A stretch of 64,000 bases of DNA from JBBWZH01 sp035544115. Its GTDB lineage: Bacteria; Actinomycetota; Actinomycetes; Mycobacteriales; CADCTP01. Shown here piece by piece: positions 25,929 to 34,544 of this stretch (within the stretch, counting starts at the first letter, position 1; every line of letters starts with the position of its first letter). The DNA lies in NCBI GenBank assembly GCA_963714145.1, contig OY970235.1, positions 9,920,001 through 9,984,000 of the forward strand. Reading direction: 5' to 3'. The notes under the pieces were generated by a model, which worked only from the letters and a program-made list of their open reading frames with translations, searched no databases and had not been told where the DNA came from. The translations under genes and the position numbers were made by a program.

Positions 25929-26681
25929 TCAGACCGCGCTCAGGCCGCCGTCCATCACCAGCGCGGCGCCGTTCATGAACCGGCCCCGGTCGTGTACCAG
26001 GAACGCCACGCCCTCGGCCACCTCCTCCGGGCTGCCCATCCGGCCGTCGAGTTGCCGGGCGGCCATCGCGGCCCGGGTCGCCGCCGGGTCGGGCGCGTTC
26101 GCGACGATCTTGCCGATCCACTCGGTCTCGACCGTACCGGGGCAGATCGCGTTCACCCGGATCCCCTGGCCGGCATAGTCGGCGGCGATCGACTTGGTCA
26201 GCCCGACCAGCGCGAACTTGCTCGCGGTGTAGGCGGCCCGGTCGCGGATCGCCACCACCCCGGCTACCGAGGCGATGTTCACGATGATGCCGCCGCCGCG
26301 TGCCAGCATCCCGGGCAGCACCGCCTTGCAGGAATGGAACGCCGCCCGCACGTTCACCGCGAAGATCCGGTCCCAGTCCACAGTGGACGTCGTCAGCAGC
26401 GGCTCGGCCACCCCGACGCCGGCCACGTTGCAGAGCACGTCGATCGGGCCCAGCGCGGCCTCGACGGCCGGTACGACGCGGTCGAACGCGTCGGCCGGTA
26501 CGACGTCCGCGACGATCGCGGTGGCCGGCGTGCCGGCGGCGGTCAGCTCCTCGACCGTGGCGGCCAGGCCGGCCGGGTCGATGTCGACGCCGGCGATCGC
26601 GTGCCCGTCGGCGGCCAGCCGGCGGGCGATGCTGCGGCCGATGCCGGATGCGGCGCCGGTGACGACGACGACCTTGCCCAT
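25929..26681 (-). CDS. Short-chain dehydrogenase/reductase
   Basis: Predicted 250 residues from ATG 26681, with GAGGAGG upstream. Classical SDR motifs: TGAASGIG (cofactor), the acidic residue in GVDIDP (NAD preference), NVAGVG, the catalytic Ser in IVNIASVAG, YTASK (Tyr/Lys), and CPGTVETEW. In L-fucose-type pathways an SDR of this kind oxidises 2-keto-3-deoxy-L-fuconate to the 2,4-diketo acid. That role is inferred from neighbours. Last gene of the leftward operon, 17 bases after MaoC. Confidence 0.9.
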   Translation of the reverse strand: MGKVVVVTGAASGIGRSIARRLAADGHAIAGVDIDPAGLAATVEELTAAGTPATAIVADVVPADAFDRVVPAVEAALGPIDVLCNVAGVGVAEPLLTTSTVDWDRIFAVNVRAAFHSCKAVLPGMLARGGGIIVNIASVAGVVAIRDRAAYTASKFALVGLTKSIAADYAGQGIRVNAICPGTVETEWIGKIVANAPDPAATRAAMAARQLDGRMGSPEEVAEGVAFLVHDRGRFMNGAALVMDGGLSAV

Positions 26682-26698
26682 GGCAGCCTCCTCGGCGG

Positions 26699-27151
26699 TC
26701 AGCGCGGGCGCTTCTCGACCAGGTACAGGTGCACCAGCGCGATCACCGTATCGCCGTCCTGGTTGGTCGCGGTCACCTGTTCCTCCAGGTACCCGAACTC
26801 GGCCGGCCTGCTGCGGTGGTCGCGCTTGCCGGTTGTCTCGGCCCGGACGGTGATCGTGTCGCCGATGTGGACCGGCCGGATGAAGCGCACCCTGTCGTAG
26901 CCGTAGCTGATCGAGCGCGGGTTGATGTCGCCGGCGGTCATCCCGACCGCGACCGACATGACCAGCGTGCCGTGGGCGATCCGGCGGCCGAACGGCTGGC
27001 TGGCGCACCAGTGCGCGTCCATGTGGTGCGGGAACAGGTCGCCGGTCTGGCCGGCGTGCAGCACCACGTCCGCCTCGGTGATCGTCCGGCCGGTGCTGGT
27101 GCGGACCAGGCCGATCTCGATGTCCTCGAAGAACCGTTCGTCCACCTTCAC
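26699..27151 (-). CDS. MaoC-like hotdog dehydratase
   Basis: Predicted 150 residues from GTG 27151, with AGAGG seven bases upstream. Hydratase-2 features: EIGLVRTSTGRTITEADVV, HAGQTGDLFPHHMDAHWCA, RIAHGTLVMSVAVGM, YGYDRVRFIRPVHIGDTITV. The Asp/His pair in GDLFPHHMD fits the active site. MaoC proteins hydrate or dehydrate enoyl-CoA thioesters. Together with the CoA-transferase two genes upstream it suggests a CoA-linked branch for an organic acid, not only free sugar acids. Confidence 0.87.
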   Translation of the reverse strand: MKVDERFFEDIEIGLVRTSTGRTITEADVVLHAGQTGDLFPHHMDAHWCASQPFGRRIAHGTLVMSVAVGMTAGDINPRSISYGYDRVRFIRPVHIGDTITVRAETTGKRDHRSRPAEFGYLEEQVTATNQDGDTVIALVHLYLVEKRPR

Positions 27152-27164
27152 CGATGTGCCTCTT

Positions 27165-28307
27165 TCACCGGGGTGCCTCCGCTCGGCCGGTCAGCGAGCC
27201 GGCGTACACGGCTTCCGCGCCGCGCAGGCAGGCCTCGATCGTCAGTTCGCCGGCCAGCACGGCGTTCACCAGCGTGCCGACGCGGTCCTGCACGTCCAGC
27301 CAGCCGGGGTAGCGGGGCCGCAGCCAGGCGCCGTCCAGCGTCCGGCGGGTGTTGCGGAAGAAGTCGAGGCTGTCCAGGTTGAGCGCGTCGTCCCGCCAGG
27401 CGGCGGCGTGCCCGGGTTGCCCACCGCAGGCGTAGTACGGCCCGCGCTGCACTGTCTCGCTGGCCAGCCAGAACGCGTGTTCGACGGCCGCCCCGGCCTG
27501 AGTGGTGCGGGCCGGGACGGCGATGCCGGCACCACCGAGGCAGGAACCGGCCACCCCGGCCGCACCGGCCGGAATGTCCACATAGGCCAGACGATGTGGA
27601 CGGAACCCGGCCCGGCTGTAGTTCGTGTAGCCGAACGCCAGCGGGGCGTACCACCAGTCGTCGCGGGTGGACAGCCGCTCGGCGGTCTGGATCGGGTTCT
27701 CGGTCAGGCACCCGGCCGGGACGAGGGTGGCCAGCCGGCACATCAGGTCCAGCGCGGCGGCGCCGGCGTCCGGGTCGGCGAAGCCGCCACCGGCGGTGAC
27801 CGGGGCGCCGGAGTTCGCGCACAGGGTGAGGAAGCTGGAGATCGCGTCCACCGGTTTCGCCGGCCAGAGCACCCGACCGGCCCGGGCCAGCTCGAGCACC
27901 TCGCCCCAGCCGGACGGTGGCTCGGCCAGCAGGTCGGGCCGGTACACGGCCACCTGCGCGGCGGTGTCGATGGCCAGCCCGTACTGGTGGCCGCCGTGCT
28001 GGTAGCTGCGGTGCGACAGCCCGACCGAGTTGGCCGCGAGGTCGGCCAGCTCGGCGTCGTGGCCGGTGCCGTCCAGCGGCAGCAGCAGGCCCTCGGCGTG
28101 CGCCACCGGGATGTGCGGGTGATCCAGCACCACCAGGTCGTACCCGGCGACCAGCGACTCCAGCGGCTGGTCGGCGAACCCCTGCAGGCTGCGCACGTCC
28201 CACTCCACCCGGCTGTCCGGGTGTTCCCGCCGCCAGGCCGCCGCGGCGCCCCGGACGCTGGCCAGGCCGCGCGGGTGATCCCAGGTGATGCCGCGCAGGA
28301 CGGTCAT
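27165..28307 (-). CDS. Second solute-binding-protein homologue without signal peptide
   Basis: Predicted 380 residues from ATG 28307, overlapping the CoA-transferase stop (ATGA). It begins directly with the mature fold, LRGITWDHPRGLASVRGAAA then VEWDVRSLQGFADQPLESL, with no signal sequence or lipobox. YDLVVLDHPHIPVAHAEG, YGLAIDTAAQVAVYRPDLL, and WWYAPLAFGYTNYSRAGF follow the family 1 binding-protein pattern. No permease gene is adjacent on this strand. Sitting between a CoA-transferase and a MaoC gene, it is likely a cytoplasmic ligand-binding or catalytic partner. This is an inference from context. Confidence 0.8.
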   Translation of the reverse strand: MTVLRGITWDHPRGLASVRGAAAAWRREHPDSRVEWDVRSLQGFADQPLESLVAGYDLVVLDHPHIPVAHAEGLLLPLDGTGHDAELADLAANSVGLSHRSYQHGGHQYGLAIDTAAQVAVYRPDLLAEPPSGWGEVLELARAGRVLWPAKPVDAISSFLTLCANSGAPVTAGGGFADPDAGAAALDLMCRLATLVPAGCLTENPIQTAERLSTRDDWWYAPLAFGYTNYSRAGFRPHRLAYVDIPAGAAGVAGSCLGGAGIAVPARTTQAGAAVEHAFWLASETVQRGPYYACGGQPGHAAAWRDDALNLDSLDFFRNTRRTLDGAWLRPRYPGWLDVQDRVGTLVNAVLAGELTIEACLRGAEAVYAGSLTGRAEAPR

Positions 28308-29530
28308 GCCGACCGGGCCGGCGGGGCGGCCACCCCGAACTCGGCCTCGATCGCCGTGGTGTGTTCGCCGAGGCGGGGCGAGCCGGCCGGCCGGGTGAGC
28401 ACCTGACCGTCGATGCGCAGCGGGCTGCGGGTGGTGGTCAACCGCACCGGGTCGCCGCCGGCCAGCGGTGCCCGCTGGGTCTGCTGCGCCATCCGCAGCG
28501 CGGTGAAGCCCTCGTGCCGGACCAGTTCCGGCAGGGTCAGCACCGGCGCGCACCAGACCCCGGCCGGGTCGAGCCGGTCGAGCCAGTGCTGGGTCGGCTC
28601 GGTGGCCAGGTGGGTGGCGAGCAGGCCCTCGATCTCGACCCGGTGTGACCACCAGGTCTGCGGGTCGGTGAACCGGGCCAGCGCGGCCAGCCCGATCAGC
28701 TCGCCGATCCGTGGCACCGGGTTCATCGCCAGCGCCAGGTAGCCGTCGCTGGTCGGGTAGGTGCCGTACGGCGCGGACAGGAACGCGTTCGCGCCGTGCG
28801 GGCCGCCGCGCCGCACCGTCACCCGCGGATCGGTCAGGTGCGCGCTGAGCAGTTCGAACTGCAGGTCGAGCATGCCTTCCAGCAGGCTGGTCTCGACCAG
28901 ACCGCCCAGGCCGGTGCGTTCCCGGCGGAGCAGCAGCGCGGTCACCCCGTGTGCCAGGTGGACGGAGGCGAGCAGGTCGGCCACGCTCAGCCCGACCGGC
29001 ACCGGGCCCTGGTCGTGCTGGCCGTTCAGCCAGGGCAGCCCGGACATCGACTGGGCCAGCAGATCCTGGCCGGGCCGGTCGCGCCAGGGGCCGGTGTCGC
29101 CGAAGCCGGTGACGCTGCCGTAGACCAGTCGCGGGTTCAGGCCGCGCAGGCTGGGGTAGTCGAGCCCGATCCGTTCCATCACGCCGGGCCGGAAGTTCTG
29201 GATCAGCACATCCGCGCGGGCCACCAGGGCGCGCACCAGCGCCAGCCCGCGGGCGTCCTTGAGGTCGGCGGCCAGGCTCTCCTTGTTCCGGTTCATGATG
29301 TGGAACGAGAGCGTGTCGCCGTCCGCGACGATGCCACCGAAGGCCAGCGTCCGGCCGAGGTCGCCGACATCCGGCCGCTCGATCTTGATCACCCGGGCGC
29401 CGAGGTCGCCGAGCCGCATCGCGGCCACCGGGCCGGCCAGGAACTGGCTGAAGTCCAGCACGAGCATGCCGTCCAGCGGGCCAGGGGTCGGGGTCGCGGT
29501 TGGGGGTTCCGCCCCGACAGCACCAGTCAT
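28304..29530 (-). CDS. CaiB/BaiF family III CoA-transferase
   Basis: Predicted 408 residues from ATG 29530 (GGAG ten bases upstream; longer starts add a basic low-complexity tail). Family III features: GMLVLDFSQFLAGPVAAMRL, DLGARVIKIERPDVGD, NRNKESLAADLKD, VLIQNFRPGVMERIGLDY, GFGDTGPWRDRPGQDLLAQS with the catalytic Asp, and GLGGLVETSLLEG. It moves CoA between carboxylic acids. First gene of the leftward operon CoA-transferase, binding-protein homologue, MaoC, SDR. Its promoter region is shared with the RraA operon. Confidence 0.9.
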   Translation of the reverse strand: MTGAVGAEPPTATPTPGPLDGMLVLDFSQFLAGPVAAMRLGDLGARVIKIERPDVGDLGRTLAFGGIVADGDTLSFHIMNRNKESLAADLKDARGLALVRALVARADVLIQNFRPGVMERIGLDYPSLRGLNPRLVYGSVTGFGDTGPWRDRPGQDLLAQSMSGLPWLNGQHDQGPVPVGLSVADLLASVHLAHGVTALLLRRERTGLGGLVETSLLEGMLDLQFELLSAHLTDPRVTVRRGGPHGANAFLSAPYGTYPTSDGYLALAMNPVPRIGELIGLAALARFTDPQTWWSHRVEIEGLLATHLATEPTQHWLDRLDPAGVWCAPVLTLPELVRHEGFTALRMAQQTQRAPLAGGDPVRLTTTRSPLRIDGQVLTRPAGSPRLGEHTTAIEAEFGVAAPPARSA

Positions 29531-29598
29531 CCGAAGCCAGCTCCACTCCGCACCGCGCGGCGCGCGTCGTCCGGGCCGCGCGGCGCGCGCCCGAGCAC

Positions 29599-29709
29599 GA
29601 AATCGTTTGTTCATTAGAGCCGTGTCGCTATGTGGTGTCAAGCAACCCGAGGGGGTGCCAGCGCTCCACCCGGACGGCCTAGCGCCGACTCCTTGAGGTA
29701 ACGATTTTC
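29599..29709. promoter_or_regulatory. Divergent promoter region with inverted half-operators
   Basis: GAAATCGTT at 29599-29607 and its inverted near-copy AACGATTTTC at 29700-29709 flank the region between the CoA-transferase start (29530) and the RraA start (29765). They resemble LacI-type half-sites (compare AAACGTTT at 23911) and could be bound by the same regulator at two positions. The surrounding stretch is AT-richer and should contain both promoters. Confidence 0.4.
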
Positions 29710-29764
29710 TGTCGCTGCTCTTGCCCCTTCACACTGCCGACATCTGGGTCTACAGTCCGGCCGT

Positions 29765-30634
29765 ATGGATGAACAAGCGTTTGTCCTAGCCGCAGGTCAA
29801 CCACCCGGTGTCGGCGTGCCCGCCGCGGAGCTGGCCCCCCTCACCTCGGCCATCCTGGCCGACTCGCTGGACGAGGTCGGTCGGCGCCACCAGGTGTTAC
29901 GGCCCGGGTTAGGCCCGGTCTGGCCCGGTGCCCACGCACTCGGCCGGGCCCGCACGGTCCGCTTCGCGCCCGTCGACACCGGGTCCGTCGGGACCGGGTC
30001 CGTCGACACCGGGTCCGTCGACACTGGGTCCGTCGGGACCGTGTCGGTCGGGACCCCGCCGGTCGAGGTTGCCCCGGGCGAGGCTGTCCCGGTCGATACC
30101 GTGCCCGTCGATACCGTGCCCGTCGATACCGTCGCGAACGCCGTCGATATCGACCCGCCCGGCGCCGATCCGTACGGCCCGATGATGAGCTTCGTGGACG
30201 GGCTGGAACCGGGCGACCTGGCCGTGGTCGCGACCGGCCCGGACGACCGCACCGGCTACTGGGGTGAGCTGTTCTCCGCCGCCGCGATCGGCCGCGGCGC
30301 GGTCGGCACGATCTGCGACGGCCCGGTGCGCGACGTGGACAAGGTCGCCGCGCTGGGCTACCCGTTGTTCGCCGCCGGCACCCGTCCGGTCGACTTCGCC
30401 GGCCGGATGCGGGTGGTCGAGACCGGCGCCCCGGTCGAGCTGGCCGGCGTCGTGATCACCCCGGGCGACCTGGTGCTGGCCGACCGGGACGGCGTGGTGG
30501 TGGTGCCCCGGGACGTGATCGACCCGGTGCTGGAGCGGGCGCTGCGCCGGGCCGGCGCCGAACGCGACGTGCTGCGCGCGCTGCTGGACGGTGCTTCGCT
30601 GCGCCAGGTCTGGCAGCGCTGGGGGGTGCTGTGA
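29765..30634 (+). CDS. RraA/HMG-aldolase family protein with low-complexity insertion
   Basis: Predicted 289 residues from ATG 29765. The fold elements are LTSAILADSLDEVG at the N-terminus and GELFSAAAIGRGAVGTICDG followed by PVRDVDKV, the metal-binding Arg-Asp active-site motif of the family. VVITPGDLVLADRDGVVVVP closes it. Members are class II pyruvate aldolases, oxaloacetate decarboxylases or RNase E inhibitors. Here an aldolase or decarboxylase for a keto-deoxy acid is inferred. Between ARTVRFAPV and DPYGPMMSFVDGLEPGD there are about 60 extra residues made of repeated VDTGS/VGTGS and VDTVP units (bases 29970-30135). The next gene overlaps by four bases (GTGA). Confidence 0.85.
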   Translation: MDEQAFVLAAGQPPGVGVPAAELAPLTSAILADSLDEVGRRHQVLRPGLGPVWPGAHALGRARTVRFAPVDTGSVGTGSVDTGSVDTGSVGTVSVGTPPVEVAPGEAVPVDTVPVDTVPVDTVANAVDIDPPGADPYGPMMSFVDGLEPGDLAVVATGPDDRTGYWGELFSAAAIGRGAVGTICDGPVRDVDKVAALGYPLFAAGTRPVDFAGRMRVVETGAPVELAGVVITPGDLVLADRDGVVVVPRDVIDPVLERALRRAGAERDVLRALLDGASLRQVWQRWGVL

Positions 30635-30930
30635 CACCGGTCCACCCGCAGTTGCTCCGCCTCCGGGAGGCTGACGACGTGCTGATCGCGGCCCGCCCGA
30701 TCGCGGCCGGCGAGCAGCTGCAACTGGGTGCCGGCACCGAGGTCGCCGCTGCCGCCGACATCCCGACCGGGTTCAAGGTGGCCGCGCGCGACCTGGCCGC
30801 CGGCGACATCGTGCACCGGCTGGGCATGCCGATCGGCCGGGCCACCGTACCGATCGGGCGAGGTGAGGTGGTGCACGTGCACAACCTGGAGAGCCAGTAC
30901 CTGCGGACGCACCGGCGGGGGGAGGCGTGA
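30631..30930 (+). CDS. UxaA N-terminal/SAF domain protein (altronate dehydratase small part)
   Basis: Predicted 99 residues from GTG 30631. SAF-domain pattern: DDVLIAARPIAAGEQLQLG, GFKVAARDLAAGDIVHRLGM, GRATVPIGRGEVVHVHNLES. This is the N-terminal half of UxaA-type sugar-acid dehydratases, here encoded separately from the catalytic half downstream. The two genes overlap (GCGTGATG) and should be made in equal amounts. Confidence 0.9.
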   Translation: MTPVHPQLLRLREADDVLIAARPIAAGEQLQLGAGTEVAAAADIPTGFKVAARDLAAGDIVHRLGMPIGRATVPIGRGEVVHVHNLESQYLRTHRRGEA

Positions 30931-32153
30931 TGCGGGGCTACCCGCGCAGCGACGGCCGCAAGGGCATCCGCAACGTGATCGTGGTGGCCTACCTGGTCGA
31001 GTGCGCGCACCACGTGGCCGGCCGGATCGCGGCGGCGTTCGACGACGACGTGCAGGTGATCGGCTTCGGCGGCTGCTACCCGAACGACTACGCCGCGATG
31101 ATGCTGCGCCGGCTGACCACGCACCCGAACGTCGGCGGTGCGCTGCTGGTCTCGCTCGGCTGCGAAGGCTTCGACCGGGCCGGGCTGGAGGCGGCGGTGC
31201 GAGCCACCGGCCGGCCGGTCGCGACCCTGGTGATCCAGCAGGAGCACGGCACCCGCAGCACGATCGAGCGCGGCCGGGCCTGGGTGGCCCAGGCCCGGGC
31301 CCAGCTGGACGCGCTCGAGCAGGTGCCGGTCGAGCTGTCCGACCTGGTGGTCGGCACGATCTGCGGCGGTTCGGACAGCACCAGCGGGATCACCGCGAAC
31401 CCGGCGGTGGGGGTCGCGTTCGACCGGCTGGTCGCGGCCGGTGGCACCGCGATCTTCGAGGAGACCGGCGAGCTGATCGGCTGCGAGTACATGATGCGCG
31501 ACCGCGCGATCACCCCGGAACTGGGCGCCGAACTGGTCGGCGCGGTGCAGAAGGCGGAGGCGTACTACACCACGCTCGGGCACGGCAGCTTCGCCCCGGG
31601 CAACGCCGAGGGCGGGCTGACCACCATCGAGGAGAAGTCGCTCGGCGCGTACAGCAAAAGCGGGAGCGCGCCGATCAGCGGGCTGCTCAAGCCGGGCGAC
31701 CGGGCCCCCGCCCCGGGCCTGTACCTGCTCGACGTGGTGCCGGACGGGGAGGTCCGCTGGGGCTTCCCGAACATCAACGACAACGCCGAGGCGGCCGAGC
31801 TGATGGTCTGCGGTGCGCAGCTGATCCTGTTCACCACCGGGCGCGGCTCGGTGGTCGGCTCGGCGATCTCGCCGCTGGTGAAGGTGTGTGCGAACCCGCA
31901 GACCTACCGGGCGATGGCCGAGGACATGGACGTCGACGCCGGCGCGGTGCTGGAGGGGCGGTCCACTTTGGACCAGGTCGGTGCCGAGATCCTCGACCTG
32001 ATCCGCCGGGTGGCGGCCGGCGAGCAGACCGCCAGCGAGGCGATGGGGCACCAGGAGTTCGTCCTGACCTACAAGGCTTTCGAGCCGGTCGGCCCGAGCT
32101 GTCTACCGCTGACCGTCCTTACCGGACCAGATACTTCCAGGAGCGCGACATGA
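30927..32153 (+). CDS. UxaA-family sugar-acid dehydratase, large subunit
   Basis: Predicted 408 residues from GTG 30927 (ATG 30930 equally possible). Typical features: GYPRSDGRKGIRNVIVVAYL, GFGGCYPNDYA, VSLGCEGFD, IQQEHGTRSTIERG, GTICGGSDSTSGITANPAVG, AIFEETGELIGCEY, and WGFPNINDNAEAAELMVCGA. The Cys and His ligands are those of altronate/galactarate-type Fe-dependent dehydratases. In the inferred pathway it removes water from an aldonate such as L-fuconate or a stereoisomer to give the 2-keto-3-deoxy acid. The substrate is not fixed by sequence. The binding-protein ATG overlaps its stop (ATGA). Confidence 0.88.
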   Translation: MMRGYPRSDGRKGIRNVIVVAYLVECAHHVAGRIAAAFDDDVQVIGFGGCYPNDYAAMMLRRLTTHPNVGGALLVSLGCEGFDRAGLEAAVRATGRPVATLVIQQEHGTRSTIERGRAWVAQARAQLDALEQVPVELSDLVVGTICGGSDSTSGITANPAVGVAFDRLVAAGGTAIFEETGELIGCEYMMRDRAITPELGAELVGAVQKAEAYYTTLGHGSFAPGNAEGGLTTIEEKSLGAYSKSGSAPISGLLKPGDRAPAPGLYLLDVVPDGEVRWGFPNINDNAEAAELMVCGAQLILFTTGRGSVVGSAISPLVKVCANPQTYRAMAEDMDVDAGAVLEGRSTLDQVGAEILDLIRRVAAGEQTASEAMGHQEFVLTYKAFEPVGPSCLPLTVLTGPDTSRSAT

Positions 32154-33514
32154 AAGCATCGATCCGGCAGCGGACGGCCCGACGCTGGCTGACCGCGTCC
32201 GGTGCCGCTGTGCTGGCCGTCGCGCTCGCCGCGTGCGGCTCGTCCACCGGTGCCGGCGGCAGCACCGGCAGCGGCGAGCAGCGGGATAATGCGAGCGACT
32301 CCGGCGGCCCGATCACGGTCTGGGTGGACGCGCCCCGGGTGCCGGCGGTGGAGGCGTTCAAGAAGGCCCACCCGGAGATCCAGCTCACCATGAACACGAT
32401 CGACGGCAACGTCGGCAGCACCGCGCTGCAGCAGAAGTTCTCCCTGTTCAACCAGGCCGGCAAGGGCTGGCCGGACGCCATCTTCTTCCCGTCCAACGAC
32501 GACATCGCCTGGGCGACCAGCTCGAAGATCGACTTCGCCCGCGACCTGAGCACCGACATGAAGGACACGATCTCGGGCTACTCGAGCGCCTCGATAGCGC
32601 CCTGCGTGATCGACAACAAGATCCGGTGCGTGCGCAACGACGCCGCCCCGGACGTGTTCTGGTACAACGCCGAGCTGTTCAAGAAGTGGAAGTACACCCC
32701 GCCGACCAGTTGGGACGAATACGGCACGCTGGCGGTGAAGATCGCCCAGGAGCACCCGGGCTACCTCAGCGGCATGCTCGGCGACGCCTACGCCCCGGAC
32801 CGCTACCTCTGGGCCAGCGGCTGCCCGACCAACGACCGGCTGTCCGAAACCAAGGTGCACATCGACCTGACCGATCCGCTCTGCGGCCGGGCGGTGTCGC
32901 TTGTGGACAAACTGGTCGCGGCCAAGGCGCTGTCCCCGGTCGGCATCTTCGACCCGGCCGCGGCCAAGGTCGGGCAGAAGCTGGCGATGAGCCCGGGCGC
33001 GGTCTGGTGGGGCAACTACCTGTTCCGCGACACCTGGAAGATCCCGGCCAGGCAGATGACCGCGACCGCGCCGCTGAAGTGGTCCGACGACGCGCAGGGG
33101 TACACCGGTGACGAGGGCGGCGGCCTGTGGGGCGTCTCCAGCCACATCAAGGGCAAGCAACTGGAGAACACGCTGGTGTTCGCCAAGTTCGTGGCCAGCG
33201 ACCCGGCCTGGCAGGTGGAGCTGACCACCGGCCTGCCGGCGTACGGGCCGATCCAGGACGAGTGGCTGCAGAAGCAGTCCAGCGTCGGCTACCTGGCCGA
33301 CTTCGAGACCTCGGCCAAGGCGTTCAAGGCCGCCGTCGACATCGTCCGGCCGAAGCACGCCTACATGCTCTACAACACCGGCGGCATCTGGACCCAGACC
33401 GTCACCCCGCTGCTGACCCAGGGCAAGGATCTCAGCGCCGGCTGGGACGCCTTCGGCAAGCGGCTGAACAACGAGGCGAAGACGTTCGGGTACCAGGTCG
33501 TCACGACCTCGTAG
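32150..33514 (+). CDS. Sugar ABC transporter substrate-binding lipoprotein
   Basis: Predicted 454 residues from ATG 32150 with AGGAG at seven bases. Lipoprotein signal with lipobox LAAC (VLAVALAACGSS). Family 1 binding-protein fold: ITVWVDAPRVPAVEAFKKAH, VFWYNAELFKKW, TSWDEYGTLAVKI, GAVWWGNYLFRDTW. It is anchored outside the membrane and would deliver the sugar or sugar acid to the two permeases that follow. This exported homologue contrasts with the two signal-less ones in the same region. Confidence 0.9.
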   Translation: MKASIRQRTARRWLTASGAAVLAVALAACGSSTGAGGSTGSGEQRDNASDSGGPITVWVDAPRVPAVEAFKKAHPEIQLTMNTIDGNVGSTALQQKFSLFNQAGKGWPDAIFFPSNDDIAWATSSKIDFARDLSTDMKDTISGYSSASIAPCVIDNKIRCVRNDAAPDVFWYNAELFKKWKYTPPTSWDEYGTLAVKIAQEHPGYLSGMLGDAYAPDRYLWASGCPTNDRLSETKVHIDLTDPLCGRAVSLVDKLVAAKALSPVGIFDPAAAKVGQKLAMSPGAVWWGNYLFRDTWKIPARQMTATAPLKWSDDAQGYTGDEGGGLWGVSSHIKGKQLENTLVFAKFVASDPAWQVELTTGLPAYGPIQDEWLQKQSSVGYLADFETSAKAFKAAVDIVRPKHAYMLYNTGGIWTQTVTPLLTQGKDLSAGWDAFGKRLNNEAKTFGYQVVTTS

Positions 33515-33569
33515 CGGTAGCGGCAGGCCGGGGCAGGGGCGGGCAGCGGCAGCGGCAGGGGTAGCGAGC

Positions 33570-34544
33570 ATGAGGCTGGACGGGACGACAGACCGGGACG
33601 TCGAACAGCCGCGCCCGGCCCCAGCCGCGGCGGCCGGGCGGGCCGCGCCGGCCCGGCCGCGCCGCCGCGGCTACGCGTCGCGGCACGAGTCCCGCGGCGC
33701 CGCGATCCTGGTCGCGCCGTACGTCGTGCTGCTGCTGGTCGGCGGGCTGATCCCGGCCGGCTACGCGATCGTGAAGAGCCTGCAGGACGAGACCGGCACC
33801 AGGTTCGGCGGGCTGACCAGCTTCCAGCGGGTCACCAACGACTTCCGGTTCGTGGATACGTTCACGAACATCCTCACCGTGATGGCGGTCTGGCTGCCGA
33901 TCATGATGATCGGCGTGGTCGGCCTGGCGCTGCTGGTGCACGCGACGCCGAACCGGTTCGGCGCCACCGTGCGGTTCATCTACTACCTGCCCGGGGCGCT
34001 GGCCGGCATCGCCAACTTCATGCTCTGGCTCTACCTGCTCAACCCCGGCCAGAGCCCGCTGGACTTCCTCTGGCGCGGCTTCGGCTACGAGACGCTCAAC
34101 GAGGTGGCCAGCCCCGGCAACCTGCCGGTGGTGCTGGCCGCGATGCTGTTCTTCCAGGGCGCCGGCACCTGGCTGGTGGTCGTCAACGGCGGCCTGAACG
34201 GCATCTCCGACGACGTGCTGGAAGCGGCCACTTTGGACGGTGCGAACGCCTGGCAGGTGGCCTGGCGGGTGAAGCTGCCGATCATCCGGCCCTGGCTGGG
34301 CTACATGGCGCTGCTGAACATCGCGTACGGCTTCCAGCTGTTCCTGGAGCCGCAGGTGCTCAGCCAGGCCACGCACGGGCTGATCTCGCCGCAGTACACG
34401 CCGAACCAGCTCAGCTACACCTACGCCTACCAGATCCTCGACCTGCCGGCGGCCGCCGCGATGTCCGTCCTGCTGCTGCTCATCACGCTGGTCCTCGGGC
34501 TGCTCGTGGTGTTCCGCAGCGGGCTGTTCGCCGAGGAGAGGTGA
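33570..34544 (+). CDS. ABC sugar transporter permease 1 (MalF type)
   Basis: Predicted 324 residues. Six transmembrane helices follow a basic, Ala/Pro-rich cytoplasmic N-terminus. The EAA loop (EAATLDGANAWQVAWRVKLP) is near residue 220. GGGGTAG precedes ATG 33570, 55 bases after the binding-protein stop. No ATPase gene is present in the cluster. Actinomycete sugar importers commonly share the MsiK ATPase encoded elsewhere. Confidence 0.9.
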   Translation: MRLDGTTDRDVEQPRPAPAAAAGRAAPARPRRRGYASRHESRGAAILVAPYVVLLLVGGLIPAGYAIVKSLQDETGTRFGGLTSFQRVTNDFRFVDTFTNILTVMAVWLPIMMIGVVGLALLVHATPNRFGATVRFIYYLPGALAGIANFMLWLYLLNPGQSPLDFLWRGFGYETLNEVASPGNLPVVLAAMLFFQGAGTWLVVVNGGLNGISDDVLEAATLDGANAWQVAWRVKLPIIRPWLGYMALLNIAYGFQLFLEPQVLSQATHGLISPQYTPNQLSYTYAYQILDLPAAAAMSVLLLLITLVLGLLVVFRSGLFAEER

